Below the pieces are notes generated by a model. That model did not search any database, was not told the origin of the DNA, and saw only the letters and a list, made by a program, of their open reading frames with translations. Shown here one piece after another: positions 50,747-59,968 of a DNA stretch of 64,000 nucleotides (position 1 is the first letter of the stretch; every line of letters begins with the position of its first letter). The DNA is taken from the NCBI GenBank assembly GCA_035362835.1, contig DAOSDY010000002.1:813692-877691 (forward strand), written 5' to 3'. This DNA comes from Melioribacteraceae bacterium (lineage in GTDB: Bacteria; Bacteroidota; Ignavibacteria; Ignavibacteriales; Melioribacteraceae). The position numbers were made by a program, and so were the translations under genes.

Positions 50747-51670
50747 TTATTCCCACGGTTTTTTAATTCCGAGCCGGTCGAGTTTCTCCTCGAACTCCAT
50801 TCTTTCAATATTCTTAGAAAATCTGTTATCAATTATTTTCAGCCAGCCGAACTGATCGGCAAGTTTCACCGCATTTTCATTATCACCGGCATAAATTCTA
50901 CCGAGAACTTCAATCTCCTGTTTCGAGAAACTAAGAGCGTTCATTCTATAATCCTTAAATGCTTCCCACGCAACCGGGCACCATCTGTTAACGATCTCAT
51001 TGCCTATTACGTTTGCAAAAGAACGGATTTCAAACTGAGCGTGCGATTCCATCCGGAGTGCAAGGAAATGGAGCAGATTCTGAAGATCGATTTTCCAGTA
51101 TGCCTCTGTATACGTTGAGAGCGGAAGGTCTTTTCTAGCCTGTTCGCGTGCAACGCCGAGAGAAAGTCTTTCCTGGTAGATTTCGCGCGCAAAATTCTGA
51201 AGCTCGTTCTCCCTTTCGGAAAGTTTAGAACCGATTTCTCCCGGGAAAAATCCTTCGCTTCCCTGTTTGTTATCTTTAGCCTGCATACGCCACTGGGATT
51301 CGGGGGTTTTCTGAGAAGCATCGATAGCAATTGAATAACGGGTGGAGTATTCATTAACATTCGCAGTTCTATGTCTAATCCACTGGCGCCATGTATCCAT
51401 AGGAACACGGAGGTGAAGTTTAATCTCGCACATTTCGAAAGGTGTTGTATGATGATGTCTCATCAGGTAACGAATGAGTCCGCGGTCTTCGGAAACTTTC
51501 TTGGTCCCTTTGCCGTATGAAACTCTGGCTGCCTGAACAATCGATTCGTCGCTTCCCATATAATCGACAACCCTGATAAAACCGTCGTCGAGTACAGGAA
51601 ATTTCCTGCCGAGGATCTCATCAAGAGCAGGTACTTTTATTTTTTCAAGAAGTTCGAATTTTTCTTCCAT
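50747..51670 (-). CDS. thyX: FAD-dependent thymidylate synthase
   Basis: 307 residues from the ATG at 51668-51670, with GAAGGG seven bases before it; a longer frame upstream has an atypical hydrophobic start. The ThyX motif RHR..N.NE.S.RYS is present as RHRTANVNEYSTRYS. Makes dTMP using methylene-THF and FAD. Residues MDTWRQW and ARKDLPLSTYTE bind dUMP. No thyA is seen. Confidence 0.94.
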   Translation of the reverse strand: MEEKFELLEKIKVPALDEILGRKFPVLDDGFIRVVDYMGSDESIVQAARVSYGKGTKKVSEDRGLIRYLMRHHHTTPFEMCEIKLHLRVPMDTWRQWIRHRTANVNEYSTRYSIAIDASQKTPESQWRMQAKDNKQGSEGFFPGEIGSKLSERENELQNFAREIYQERLSLGVAREQARKDLPLSTYTEAYWKIDLQNLLHFLALRMESHAQFEIRSFANVIGNEIVNRWCPVAWEAFKDYRMNALSFSKQEIEVLGRIYAGDNENAVKLADQFGWLKIIDNRFSKNIERMEFEEKLDRLGIKKPWE

Positions 51671-51776
51671 CGATTTCCCTTCAGATTTATATTTCGAATA
51701 GATAATGAATAGTGCGAGCGCAATATAATTCAATTATTAAATTTATGCTTCAGGATTTTTTAATTGAAGTAGAACT

Positions 51777-52274
51777 TCAGATCAGATTTTTGAATGCCTC
51801 AACCAGATTTTTTTTAGTCTGAAGAAGGTCCTGAGAGATAATTTTAACCTCGCCTAAAGCGGGCATAAAGTTTATATCGCCGTTCCACCGGGGAACGATA
51901 TGAAAGTGAAGATGGTCGTCAATTCCTGCCCCTGCAGCTTTACCCAGGTTTGCGCCGATATTGAATCCCTGCGGTTTCATTACGTGGTTGAGGGCTTTCA
52001 TGGAAAGTTTTACTGCGGTCATCATTTCAGAGAGTTCATTTCCGGTCAGCTGATCAAACTCCGATAAATGCCTGCGCGGTACAATCATTAGATGTCCGCT
52101 GTTGTAGGGATAAAGATTTAGAATAACATAAGAGTATTTAAGATCGAGTACTTTAAGACAGGAGTCGAGTGATAAGTCCTGTTTATCGGCGAGGCAGAAA
52201 ATACACTCACCCGATTTTTCCTCTTTAAACGAATCGATGTAATTCGAACGCCAGGGTGACCATAATTTTTCCAT
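51777..52274 (-). CDS. HIT-family nucleotide hydrolase
   Basis: 165 residues. CIFC zinc pair near the N-terminus, PRRHLSEFDQL and the catalytic histidine triad DHLHFHIVPRW. Belongs to the Fhit/Ap4A phosphorylase-like branch. Substrate unknown. Confidence 0.9.
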   Translation of the reverse strand: MEKLWSPWRSNYIDSFKEEKSGECIFCLADKQDLSLDSCLKVLDLKYSYVILNLYPYNSGHLMIVPRRHLSEFDQLTGNELSEMMTAVKLSMKALNHVMKPQGFNIGANLGKAAGAGIDDHLHFHIVPRWNGDINFMPALGEVKIISQDLLQTKKNLVEAFKNLI

Positions 52275-52293
52275 ATTATCCTCAAATAAAAAA

Positions 52294-52336
52294 AGGAGTT
52301 TATCCCGATATTATTCCGGAACAAACTCCTAAAAAA
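52294..52336 (-). terminator. Rho-independent terminator after the EF-G paralogue
   Basis: AGGAGTTT...AAACTCCT with a loop that has a second small pairing (TCCGGAA/TTCCGG-like); on the minus strand the stem is followed by a T-run. Confidence 0.75.
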
Positions 52337-52348
52337 GTACAAATTAAA

Positions 52349-54445
52349 TTATTCTTCTTCTTCCTGTTTCGACTTCTGATATTCTTCGATAATCTTGCCT
52401 TCAATTTCCTTTGGCACTTCCTCGTAATGAGAGAAGGACATTGCGAACATTCCCCGTCCCTGCGTTAAGCTTCTGAGCTGGGTAGAGTATTTATGAAGTT
52501 CAGCCAAAGGAACTTTAGCTTTAATTATCTGGAACGGGCTTTCAGAATCCATTCCCTGGATTTTTCCTCTGCGGCTGGAAATATCGCCCATTACATCGCC
52601 CATATATTCTTCGGGTATTTTCACGGTTATATCGTAAATCGGTTCTAGGATAATAGGTTTTGCTTCCATGAATCCTTTTTTAAATGCCTGGGAGGCGGCG
52701 ATCTTGAAGGAGACTTCATCGGAATCGACGGAGTGATATGTTCCGTCGAATAGAGTTACTTTAACATCTACTACCCTGCTTCCGGTTAAGATACCTTTAG
52801 TCATAATCTCTTTCAGACCTTTTTCTACGGCAGGTACGAACCTTCCCGGTACAACGCCGCCTACGATAGCATCAACGAATTCGTATCCGGATCCTCTTGG
52901 TACTGGTTCCAATTTCAAATGAACGTGTCCGTACTGACCGCGGCCGCCGGATTGTTTTTTGTGTTTATATTCGGAATCGTCGCATCTTCCGCGTATTGTT
53001 TCTCTGTATGGAATTCTCGGTTCAACAAGATCAACTTCAACCCCATAGCGGTCCTTCAACAATTTAATCGCGAGATTCAGCTGGAGTTCGCCCTGGCCGG
53101 AAACGATAGTCTGTGATATTTCCGGATCGAATCTCGAGATAAGTGAGGGTTCCTCTTCGTGTGCAGTGTGCAAAGCAGCGGATATTTTATCTTCATCCCC
53201 TTTCGCTTTCGGTTTTACAGCGAAACGGATAACCGGTTCGGGGTATTGAATTTCAGGAAGTACAATCGTAAAGTTTTTAGAACAGAGAGTGTCTCCGGTA
53301 TGGCTGTCTTTAAGTTTTACAACCGCACCAATGTCGCCGGCCTGAAGTTTAGATACTTCCTTCCTGTTTCTTCCGTTAAGAACGAAGATCTGTCCCATCC
53401 TTTCAACTTTATCCTTATGGGTATTGATAAGGTCCATACCGGGTGTCATTGTACCGGAATAGACTTTGAAAATTGAAAGTTCGCCGACATGCTGTTCGGA
53501 AAGAGATTTAAATATAAAGAGAGCGGGTTCGCCGTTAGGATTACATTTAATCTGGACCTTATTGCCGCCGTCTTTCATAGCCGCTTCGATCGGTTCTCTT
53601 TCAGTGGGAGCCGGGAAATATTTAGAAGCAAAATCGAGAAGTGTATTGGCACCAACACCTCTAGAAGCAGAGAAGGCAAATGCCGGGATAAGACTTCCTT
53701 TAACAATTGCTGTTTTCAAACCCAGGTTAAGCTCATCCTCAGTAAGTGTTCCTTCTTCAAAAAATTTATTCATCAGTTCTTCGGAGGACTCGGCAACTTT
53801 TTCAATCAGTTCTTCTCTCAATTTATCGGCTTGAGCTTTGACATCACCGGGTATATCAGCTTCGGTTATTTTCTTGGAACCGGATTCATCGTAATTAACA
53901 AGTTTCATTTTTACAAGGTCGACCACAGAATTGAAATTCAATCCTTCTTTAGCCGGGAAAGAAACAACGGTTACATCTGAACCGAGGCGGTTTTTCGCCA
54001 TTTGAACGGTATCGAAGAATTTTGAATGTTCGTTATCAACTTTGTTTACAACAACAGCAGCCGGGAGTCTGTTTTTCTTAACATATTCCCATGTTAATTC
54101 TGTACCGACTTCAATTCCTTCCGCGCTTTTAATTACGGAAACGGCAAGGTCGGCAACCTGAAGGCTTGAAATCACCTGGCCGATAAAATCGGGGAAGCCC
54201 GGTGTATCAAGGATATTAATCTTGGAATTATTCCATTCTAAATGAAGAGGTGATGCGGCAATGGAGATCTGCCTATCAATTTCATTCTGATTAAAATCGG
54301 AAGTGGTATTTCCCTCTTCAATCTTACCAATTCTATTGATTTCACCGGCAGTAAAAAGCAACAATTCAGAAATCGTAGTTTTTCCACTTCCACCATGACC
54401 AACAAACGCTATATTTCTTATAGCTTCCGGATTATACTCTTTCAA
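52349..54445 (-). CDS. Elongation factor G-like GTPase (fusA paralogue)
   Basis: 698 residues with the domain order of EF-G: GTPase, domain II, III, IV, V. The P-loop reads GHGGSGKTT instead of the AHIDAGKTT of canonical EF-G; DTPGFPDF and NKVD are intact. The variant P-loop defines a divergent EF-G group in which a second, non-elongating role (such as ribosome recycling or stress) is suspected. The C-terminus is an acidic run (KQEEEE). The true fusA is probably elsewhere. Confidence 0.9.
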   Translation of the reverse strand: MKEYNPEAIRNIAFVGHGGSGKTTISELLLFTAGEINRIGKIEEGNTTSDFNQNEIDRQISIAASPLHLEWNNSKINILDTPGFPDFIGQVISSLQVADLAVSVIKSAEGIEVGTELTWEYVKKNRLPAAVVVNKVDNEHSKFFDTVQMAKNRLGSDVTVVSFPAKEGLNFNSVVDLVKMKLVNYDESGSKKITEADIPGDVKAQADKLREELIEKVAESSEELMNKFFEEGTLTEDELNLGLKTAIVKGSLIPAFAFSASRGVGANTLLDFASKYFPAPTEREPIEAAMKDGGNKVQIKCNPNGEPALFIFKSLSEQHVGELSIFKVYSGTMTPGMDLINTHKDKVERMGQIFVLNGRNRKEVSKLQAGDIGAVVKLKDSHTGDTLCSKNFTIVLPEIQYPEPVIRFAVKPKAKGDEDKISAALHTAHEEEPSLISRFDPEISQTIVSGQGELQLNLAIKLLKDRYGVEVDLVEPRIPYRETIRGRCDDSEYKHKKQSGGRGQYGHVHLKLEPVPRGSGYEFVDAIVGGVVPGRFVPAVEKGLKEIMTKGILTGSRVVDVKVTLFDGTYHSVDSDEVSFKIAASQAFKKGFMEAKPIILEPIYDITVKIPEEYMGDVMGDISSRRGKIQGMDSESPFQIIKAKVPLAELHKYSTQLRSLTQGRGMFAMSFSHYEEVPKEIEGKIIEEYQKSKQEEEE

Positions 54446-54474
54446 TATGATATCTCCTTACTTTGGACAAAAGA

Positions 54475-54855
54475 TTAATTTCTCTTAAAAGCCTGCCAGA
54501 AAGCAGAGAAGCCTTTTGAAATTGCTTTCAAATTTGTGATAAGATCTTTGGCTGGACTCTCCGCATCGCGAAAAATTTTCAGAGATTTAACATCCGACAC
54601 TTTTTCTTTAATTTTTTTAATCGAACGATCTAACTCACCCCAATAATTTTCCGCTTCTGTTACAATTCTGTTTGCTCTTTGAGAAACGTCGGCAAGATTT
54701 TCAAGAACGGGATTAGCAGCTTCGATAAAATTATGGACGTCGGTACGTACGGCTTCAACTTCCTTTAATAATTTTTTCAGTGTAAAGATCAAAAAAATAC
54801 ATAAAGCCGAAGCCGATAGTATTAATATGATGAGGAGCAGATCAATTACTGTCAT
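54475..54855 (-). CDS. DUF948-like single-helix membrane protein
   Basis: 126 residues: membrane helix at 4-28, then a coiled-coil (FTLKKLLKEVEAVRTDVHNF, then NLADVSQRANRIVTEAENYW). DUF948-like proteins occur with YtxH proteins, as here. Probably envelope stress related, not known. Confidence 0.8.
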   Translation of the reverse strand: MTVIDLLLIILILSASALCIFLIFTLKKLLKEVEAVRTDVHNFIEAANPVLENLADVSQRANRIVTEAENYWGELDRSIKKIKEKVSDVKSLKIFRDAESPAKDLITNLKAISKGFSAFWQAFKRN

Positions 54856-54861
54856 GATCTT

Positions 54862-55278
54862 TTAAGCATCTTTTTCAGAACGGTAAGCATCCATGCCCGC
54901 TTTAATCGCGGATTTGAGTCGCTCGCCTTCTTTTTCTATTTTAACTTTACCGGTATCAACGGCATGACCGGCTTTATCTTTAGCATCGACAAGAATTTTT
55001 TCGGCTTCTCCCAGGAGAGCATCAACTTTCTCCTTGGCATCAGCCACTAATTTTTCCGATTTTTTTTTACCTTCGTTTATAAGCTGCGAAGCTTTGTCTT
55101 TAGCGCTGGCCAGATACTGTTCGGCATCATCCATAAAGTCCTGCGACTTATTCTTAATATCCTCTCTTAATTCTTTGCCGGATTTAGGGGCAAAGAGAAG
55201 AGCAATAATCGAACCAACGGCAGCACCAGTAAGAAATCCTATTAATAAACCTTTTCCAATTCCATTATCGTCACGCAT
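54862..55278 (-). CDS. YtxH-domain protein
   Basis: 138 residues from the ATG at 55276-55278, since GGAGGT lies just before it (and inside the four-codon longer form). A Gly-rich membrane helix (GLLIGFLTGAAVGSIIALLFAP), KSGKELREDI, then a long charged amphipathic repeat (KDKASQLINEGKKKSEKLVA, VDALLGEAEKILVDAKDKAG) like LEA proteins. Partner of the DUF948-like gene. Confidence 0.85.
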   Translation of the reverse strand: MRDDNGIGKGLLIGFLTGAAVGSIIALLFAPKSGKELREDIKNKSQDFMDDAEQYLASAKDKASQLINEGKKKSEKLVADAKEKVDALLGEAEKILVDAKDKAGHAVDTGKVKIEKEGERLKSAIKAGMDAYRSEKDA

Positions 55279-55290
55279 CTTAACCTCCAT

Positions 55291-55616
55291 TTTGATATGT
55301 TTTTTGCGTTGCCAAAATAAGCATGAAAGGGGCTAAAATCAAGGATAGTCAAGTCGTTTTGAACCGATTATGTGAACAAGTGTTAATAAGGTGAAGTGAG
55401 ATGTAAGAGGCAAGGAACTAGGAGTCGGATGAAAGAAGTCAGAATGGATCAAAGCGTAAAATCTTGGGAATCTGTTTATTTCGTATTAATTCGTGTTGTA
55501 TTCTTACTCCGAAGACATGAATCATTAAAGAGAAGAACCGCAAACTAAATCAGCATTTGACGGAAGACGGCAGGCAGGCCGGAAAAGTCATTTGGGGATA
55601 TGAAATATTAAGAATG
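55291..55616. other. Intergenic region upstream of ytxH-like gene
   Basis: About 330 bp without a believable gene. A short purine-rich patch (GGAGTCGGATGAAAGAAGTC) is faintly like word D2, and CAGGCAGGCCGG is a small GC-rich palindrome. Nothing else stands out. Confidence 0.5.
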
Positions 55617-55649
55617 AAAAGAGGTTTGATATGATCACCAAACCTCTTT
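55617..55649 (-). terminator. Terminator after monomeric isocitrate dehydrogenase
   Basis: AAAGAGGTTTG paired with CAAACCTCTTT across a 10-base loop; on the minus strand the stem is followed by TTTTC. Confidence 0.75.
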
Positions 55650-55685
55650 GTAATGACATTCTATTATTGAGTCTAAAAACGAATC

Positions 55686-57911
55686 TTACGTTTCGTCAAT
55701 AATTTTATTCCAGATTTTACTAGGTCTCATAATCGAAAATGCTTTTTGGTCAAGAGGCATATAGTAGCCGCCAATATCAGCTATTTTTCCCTGGACTGCT
55801 AACAATTCGTCTACAATTTTGTTTTCATTTGCAGCGATTTCCGCAGCAATTTTAATAAAGCGATTCTTAATTACCGAGTCATCATTCTGTTCTGCTAAAG
55901 CCTGAGCCCAATAGTAAGTAAGATAGAATGAACTTCCCCGGTTATCAATTTCATTTACTTTACGCGAAGGCAGTCTGGAATTTTCAAGATAGTTTCCAAT
56001 CGCTTTATCAAGAGTTTCAGCCAGAATTTTGGCTTTTATGTTTCCGGTTTTTTCGAATATCATTTCAAAAGCGGGAACCAATGCACTGTATTCACCTAAC
56101 GAATCCCAACGGAGATGATTTTCCTTTAGTAACTGCTGGACATGCTTTGGTGCAGAACCGCCGGCACCTGTTTCAAATAATCCGCCTCCGTTTAATAACG
56201 GAACTATTGAGAGCATTCTTGCACTCGTACCCAGTTCAAGAATAGGAAAGAGATCCGTCAAATAATCACGAAGGACATTTCCGGTAACGGAGATTGTATC
56301 CAAACCTTTTCTTGTTCTTTCGAGTGTATATTTCATTGCATCAACAGGTCTAAGTATTTTAATTTCGATTCCAGTTAGATCATGCTCAGGTAAATACTTA
56401 TTAATCTTTGCTATTATCTCCTTATCGTGTCCTCTGTTTTCATCAAGCCAGAATAATGCAGGTAAACCAGTTGATCTTGCTCTGTTAACAGCCAGTTTAA
56501 TCCAATCTTTAATTGCTTCATCTTTGGTTTGACACATTCTAAAAATATCACCCGAATCAACCTGTTGTTCAAGCAGAGTTTCGTTTTTAGAATTTACCAC
56601 ACGTACGGTTCCGTTTGCTTTCACTTCAAAAGTTTTATCGTGTGATCCGTATTCCTCAGCTTTCTGCGCCATTAATCCGACATTAGAAACAGCTCCCATT
56701 GTAGCAGGATCGAACTGCCCTTTTGCTTTTGCGTCTTCAATTATTTCTTTATACATAGTCGCATAGCATCTGTCCGGAATAGCTGCTATACAATCCTGCA
56801 ACTCATCCTTACGATTCCACATCCTGCCCCCGTCTCTTACAACGTTGGGCATGGATGCATCAATAATAACATCATTAGGAACATGGAGGTTGGTTTTACC
56901 GGTTCGAGTATCAACCATTGCGAGAGGAGCATTAGTTTCAAGAATTTTATTAATATCATTTTCAATTTCAATTCTTTTTTCATCCGGCAATTTTTTAATT
57001 TTTTCAAGAATATCCATCAATCCGTTATTAACGTTTGCACCGACTTCTCTCAAGGTATCAGCATGTTTATCAAGTGCATCTTTAAAGTAAACATAAACAG
57101 CATGACCGAACATGATGGGGTCGGATACTTTCATCATTGTAGCTTTAAGATGAAGTGAAAGAAGGACGTTATCTTTCTTCGCCTCTTCAATTTGTTCAGC
57201 ATAAAACTTTCTCAATTCCTTTACATTCATAACAGATGCATCAATCACCTCACCTGTAAGCAGCTTCAATTTTTCTTTCAGGAGAGAGACATTCCCCTTT
57301 TCATCAACAAATTCGATTCTGACGACATCATCATTCAGAAGCGTAGTAGATTTTTCAGATCCGTAAAAATCTTTCTGAGTCATATGTGCAACACGTGTTT
57401 TAGAACCCGATTGGGGCCACGGTTTCATCATCTTATGAGGATATTTCTGAGCGAATTTTTTTACTGATACCGAAGCTCTTCTATCTGAATTCCCCTCTCT
57501 TAAAACCGGGTTAACGGCCGAACCTAAAACTTTAGAGTATCTGTTTTTGATCGTTTTTTCTTCTTCCGTCCTTGGTTCTTCAGGATAATCCGGAATATTA
57601 TAACCTTTTTCCTGTAACTCTTTAATTGCTTCCTGAAGTTGAGGAACAGAGGCGCTTATGTTAGGAAGTTTAATAATTATTGCATCAGGTTTTTTAACTG
57701 TTTCACCAAGTTCAGTTAAATAGTCTGTTATTTTCTGTTCCGGAGTTAATTTATCCGGGAAGTTCGCAATGATTCTTCCTGCCAGCGAAATATCTTTTTG
57801 TTCAACTTCAATTCCCGTTCCTTTCACATATGACTCCAATACCGGTAAAAAACAGTAGGTTGCTAACGCAGGGGCTTCATCAATTTTTGTCCAGATTATT
57901 TTTGTTGTCAT
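55686..57911 (-). CDS. icd: Isocitrate dehydrogenase [NADP+], monomeric type
   Basis: 741 residues, the size of the monomeric IDH family, which is not homologous in length to the dimeric form. Early substrate residues LKAT and the motifs IIWTKIDEAPALATYCFLPV (start), KRNRYSKVLGSAVNPVLREG-like (NRYSKVLGSAVNPVLREGNS), GQFDPATMGAVSNVGLMAQK and LFETGAGGSAPKHVQQ are typical. Turns isocitrate to 2-oxoglutarate with NADPH. Ends at a terminator. Confidence 0.96.
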   Translation of the reverse strand: MTTKIIWTKIDEAPALATYCFLPVLESYVKGTGIEVEQKDISLAGRIIANFPDKLTPEQKITDYLTELGETVKKPDAIIIKLPNISASVPQLQEAIKELQEKGYNIPDYPEEPRTEEEKTIKNRYSKVLGSAVNPVLREGNSDRRASVSVKKFAQKYPHKMMKPWPQSGSKTRVAHMTQKDFYGSEKSTTLLNDDVVRIEFVDEKGNVSLLKEKLKLLTGEVIDASVMNVKELRKFYAEQIEEAKKDNVLLSLHLKATMMKVSDPIMFGHAVYVYFKDALDKHADTLREVGANVNNGLMDILEKIKKLPDEKRIEIENDINKILETNAPLAMVDTRTGKTNLHVPNDVIIDASMPNVVRDGGRMWNRKDELQDCIAAIPDRCYATMYKEIIEDAKAKGQFDPATMGAVSNVGLMAQKAEEYGSHDKTFEVKANGTVRVVNSKNETLLEQQVDSGDIFRMCQTKDEAIKDWIKLAVNRARSTGLPALFWLDENRGHDKEIIAKINKYLPEHDLTGIEIKILRPVDAMKYTLERTRKGLDTISVTGNVLRDYLTDLFPILELGTSARMLSIVPLLNGGGLFETGAGGSAPKHVQQLLKENHLRWDSLGEYSALVPAFEMIFEKTGNIKAKILAETLDKAIGNYLENSRLPSRKVNEIDNRGSSFYLTYYWAQALAEQNDDSVIKNRFIKIAAEIAANENKIVDELLAVQGKIADIGGYYMPLDQKAFSIMRPSKIWNKIIDET

Positions 57912-57949
57912 TTAAGTATTCCGGTTTTGTTTTTAATCTATTTATTGAT

Positions 57950-58888
57950 TTATGATTTTTTGTACTTTCTTTGGTAAATGAATAAAACAATTAGGCCTAA
58001 TATAACAGCGAACCATAAAGTCGAAGCTCTTATTATAAATGTTGACGCAACAGCAGTTTCTTTTAATATGCCGCTATTAACCAGGATTAAACTGAGAGAT
58101 CCTTCAGTTACACCGATTCCACCGGGAAACATTGAAATAGCACCGGCAATTGTTGAGAATGAGTAAACAAACGTAGCATACAATACTGTAATACTGACAT
58201 CAAAATTAATTAGAATAAGGTAAAATGCAAAACATTCAAACGACCAGGAGAAAATGCTTACCAGGATCATTCCAATAAGAGGTTTTGGTTGTAACAATAT
58301 ATATGCACTTTGGTACAGGTTAATAATTTTTGAAGTGTGTGATTTTAAAAACGGATACTTTTTTGCGAAGCCGATAAGAGAACCAGCAATCCGACTACTG
58401 CTTATAACTATTATTAAAGTCATAAAAATGATCAATACGAAATAGATCCAAACGGCTGAATAGTTGAAAAAGTAGATCCCAATTATGGCTAGGAAGGTAA
58501 GCGATAGAAAATCTGTCAAACGTTCAGCAAAAATTACCGAAGCTGTTTTTGAGATTGGTTCGTTAAAAATTTCTTTTAATAAAAATGATTTAAGAATCTC
58601 GCCCGCTTTTCCAGGAGAAGCACTCATTGACAATCCGGAGAAAAAAATTTTTAATGACAGATTGAGCGGGATTTTAATTCCCAGCAAACGTAAATAATAC
58701 TCCCATTTGATAAATCTGACGAAATAATTCCCGGCAGATAACAGCAGCAAAACCGGCAACAAGAGCCAGTTGAATTTAATAAATGAATCGATTACTGCAT
58801 TAAAATCGGAGTAGAGTATTATGGCAAAGAATACAATTGCGGTAATAAGGAATGAGATTGCCAGATTTTTTTTGAGTTTTTCAATCAA
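57950..58888 (-). CDS. Lysylphosphatidylglycerol synthase TM-region (UPF0104) membrane protein
   Basis: 312 residues from a TTG at 58886-58888 that overlaps the maf stop (TTGATTGA) and has GGTGGA upstream; the longer ATG frame would overlap maf by 83 bp. About eight membrane helices, with SMSASPGKAGEILKSFLLK and GAISMFPGGIGVTEGSLS as in the AglD/UPF0104 family. Possible flippase or synthase of polyprenyl lipids. Function uncertain. Confidence 0.8.
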   Translation of the reverse strand: MIEKLKKNLAISFLITAIVFFAIILYSDFNAVIDSFIKFNWLLLPVLLLLSAGNYFVRFIKWEYYLRLLGIKIPLNLSLKIFFSGLSMSASPGKAGEILKSFLLKEIFNEPISKTASVIFAERLTDFLSLTFLAIIGIYFFNYSAVWIYFVLIIFMTLIIVISSSRIAGSLIGFAKKYPFLKSHTSKIINLYQSAYILLQPKPLIGMILVSIFSWSFECFAFYLILINFDVSITVLYATFVYSFSTIAGAISMFPGGIGVTEGSLSLILVNSGILKETAVASTFIIRASTLWFAVILGLIVLFIYQRKYKKS

Positions 58889-59468
58889 TCTGTAATATTT
58901 CCACCAGTGATTTGTAAAGTTTTGCAAGGGGCAAACCGACAACGTTATAGTAGCAACCGTCAATTCTTTTAACGAATACTGCGCCGAAGTCGTCCTGTAT
59001 TCCGTATGCCCCGGCTTTATCCATCGGGCTTCCCGTTTTAATATAATCTCTGATTTCTTTTGAACTCAATTTTTTGAAAGTAACCGAAGTTTTTTCATAA
59101 CCGATTATTCGTTTACCTGTGATTTTATCTGCAATAACGAATCCCGTATAGACTGTATGAGTTCTGCCGCTCAGGTTCGACAGTATACGGAAAGCATCTG
59201 TTCTGTCAACCGGCTTCCCGATAATCTTTTTATTGAGTACAACAATTGTATCGGCTGTAATAACAATTCCGGATCTTACATTATTAAGAGCCAGTTCTGA
59301 TTTATGAAGGGCAAGACGTTTGACAGTTTGAACCGGATGTTCACCGTCAAGAATTTCTTCATTCAAATCGACAGTGAAGGATTTAAATTTAATACCGAGT
59401 TGTTTCAGAAGTTTTCTACGGCGTGGGGATTTAGAAGCAAGATAAATTGTTGAATCAGATTTGAACAT
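58881..59468 (-). CDS. maf: Maf-like nucleotide pyrophosphatase
   Basis: 195 residues. LASKSPRRRKLLKQLGI at the N-terminus, ADTIVVLNKKIIGKP, RTHTVYTG and the C-terminal DKAGAYGIQD are canonical. House-cleaning of non-standard NTPs. Confidence 0.95.
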   Translation of the reverse strand: MFKSDSTIYLASKSPRRRKLLKQLGIKFKSFTVDLNEEILDGEHPVQTVKRLALHKSELALNNVRSGIVITADTIVVLNKKIIGKPVDRTDAFRILSNLSGRTHTVYTGFVIADKITGKRIIGYEKTSVTFKKLSSKEIRDYIKTGSPMDKAGAYGIQDDFGAVFVKRIDGCYYNVVGLPLAKLYKSLVEILQID

Positions 59469-59516
59469 ATAATTAATTCGGATTAAAACGGCGGAATGAA
59501 ATGGATAGCGGAAGCA

Positions 59517-59912
59517 TTATCTGAATAAAGCTTTAATACTACCCCAGGTTCGTTTAACGCTCGACACATTATGATATACGGATTGGATACCGGAATAGGA
59601 AACAGAACCGTCATTCTCAACAATTCTGAGCCGGTAAGAATAAACTGCATCAAGAGTTTTGAAAGCTGACTGATCAATATACTGATAGTTCTTATCGCCT
59701 CTCGGATCAACAATAGCGATATCGAAGAAATTACCGTCGACCGATTTTCTTTCAACAACGAAATGTTTAAGATTTGTTTCAGAAGAGGTTTGCCAGCTTA
59801 GAATTACATTCCCATTCTGGCTTTTTGCAGTAAAACTAACAAGCTGCACTCCGGCATAGAGCACCGTTAGTGTAACCAGGAACAATATGAGTAATTTGGA
59901 TTTCATGTTCAA
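59517..59912 (-). CDS. Small secreted fibronectin-III-like protein
   Basis: 131 residues; ATG at 59910-59912 or two codons later. Signal segment (KLLILFLVTLTVLYAGVQ) then one FN3-like beta-sandwich: VILSWQTSSETNLKHFVVER is the pattern seen before T9SS domains in this group, but here there is no sorting domain, so it is probably periplasmic or released. A near-leaderless start is predicted from the promoter. Confidence 0.7.
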   Translation of the reverse strand: MNMKSKLLILFLVTLTVLYAGVQLVSFTAKSQNGNVILSWQTSSETNLKHFVVERKSVDGNFFDIAIVDPRGDKNYQYIDQSAFKTLDAVYSYRLRIVENDGSVSYSGIQSVYHNVSSVKRTWGSIKALFR

Positions 59913-59921
59913 TTTTCAAGT

Positions 59922-59952
59922 CAAATATATTCTTAAACGATAACTTTGTCAA
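59922..59952 (-). promoter_or_regulatory. Bacteroidetes-type promoter for the FN3-like gene
   Basis: On the minus strand: TTGACA, then TATATTTG (exact TAnnTTTG) with 20 bp between TTG and TA. Predicted start only about 5 bp before the ATG, so the message is almost leaderless or starts at the second ATG. Confidence 0.65.
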
Positions 59953-59968
59953 GTTTTTTTATCACAGA

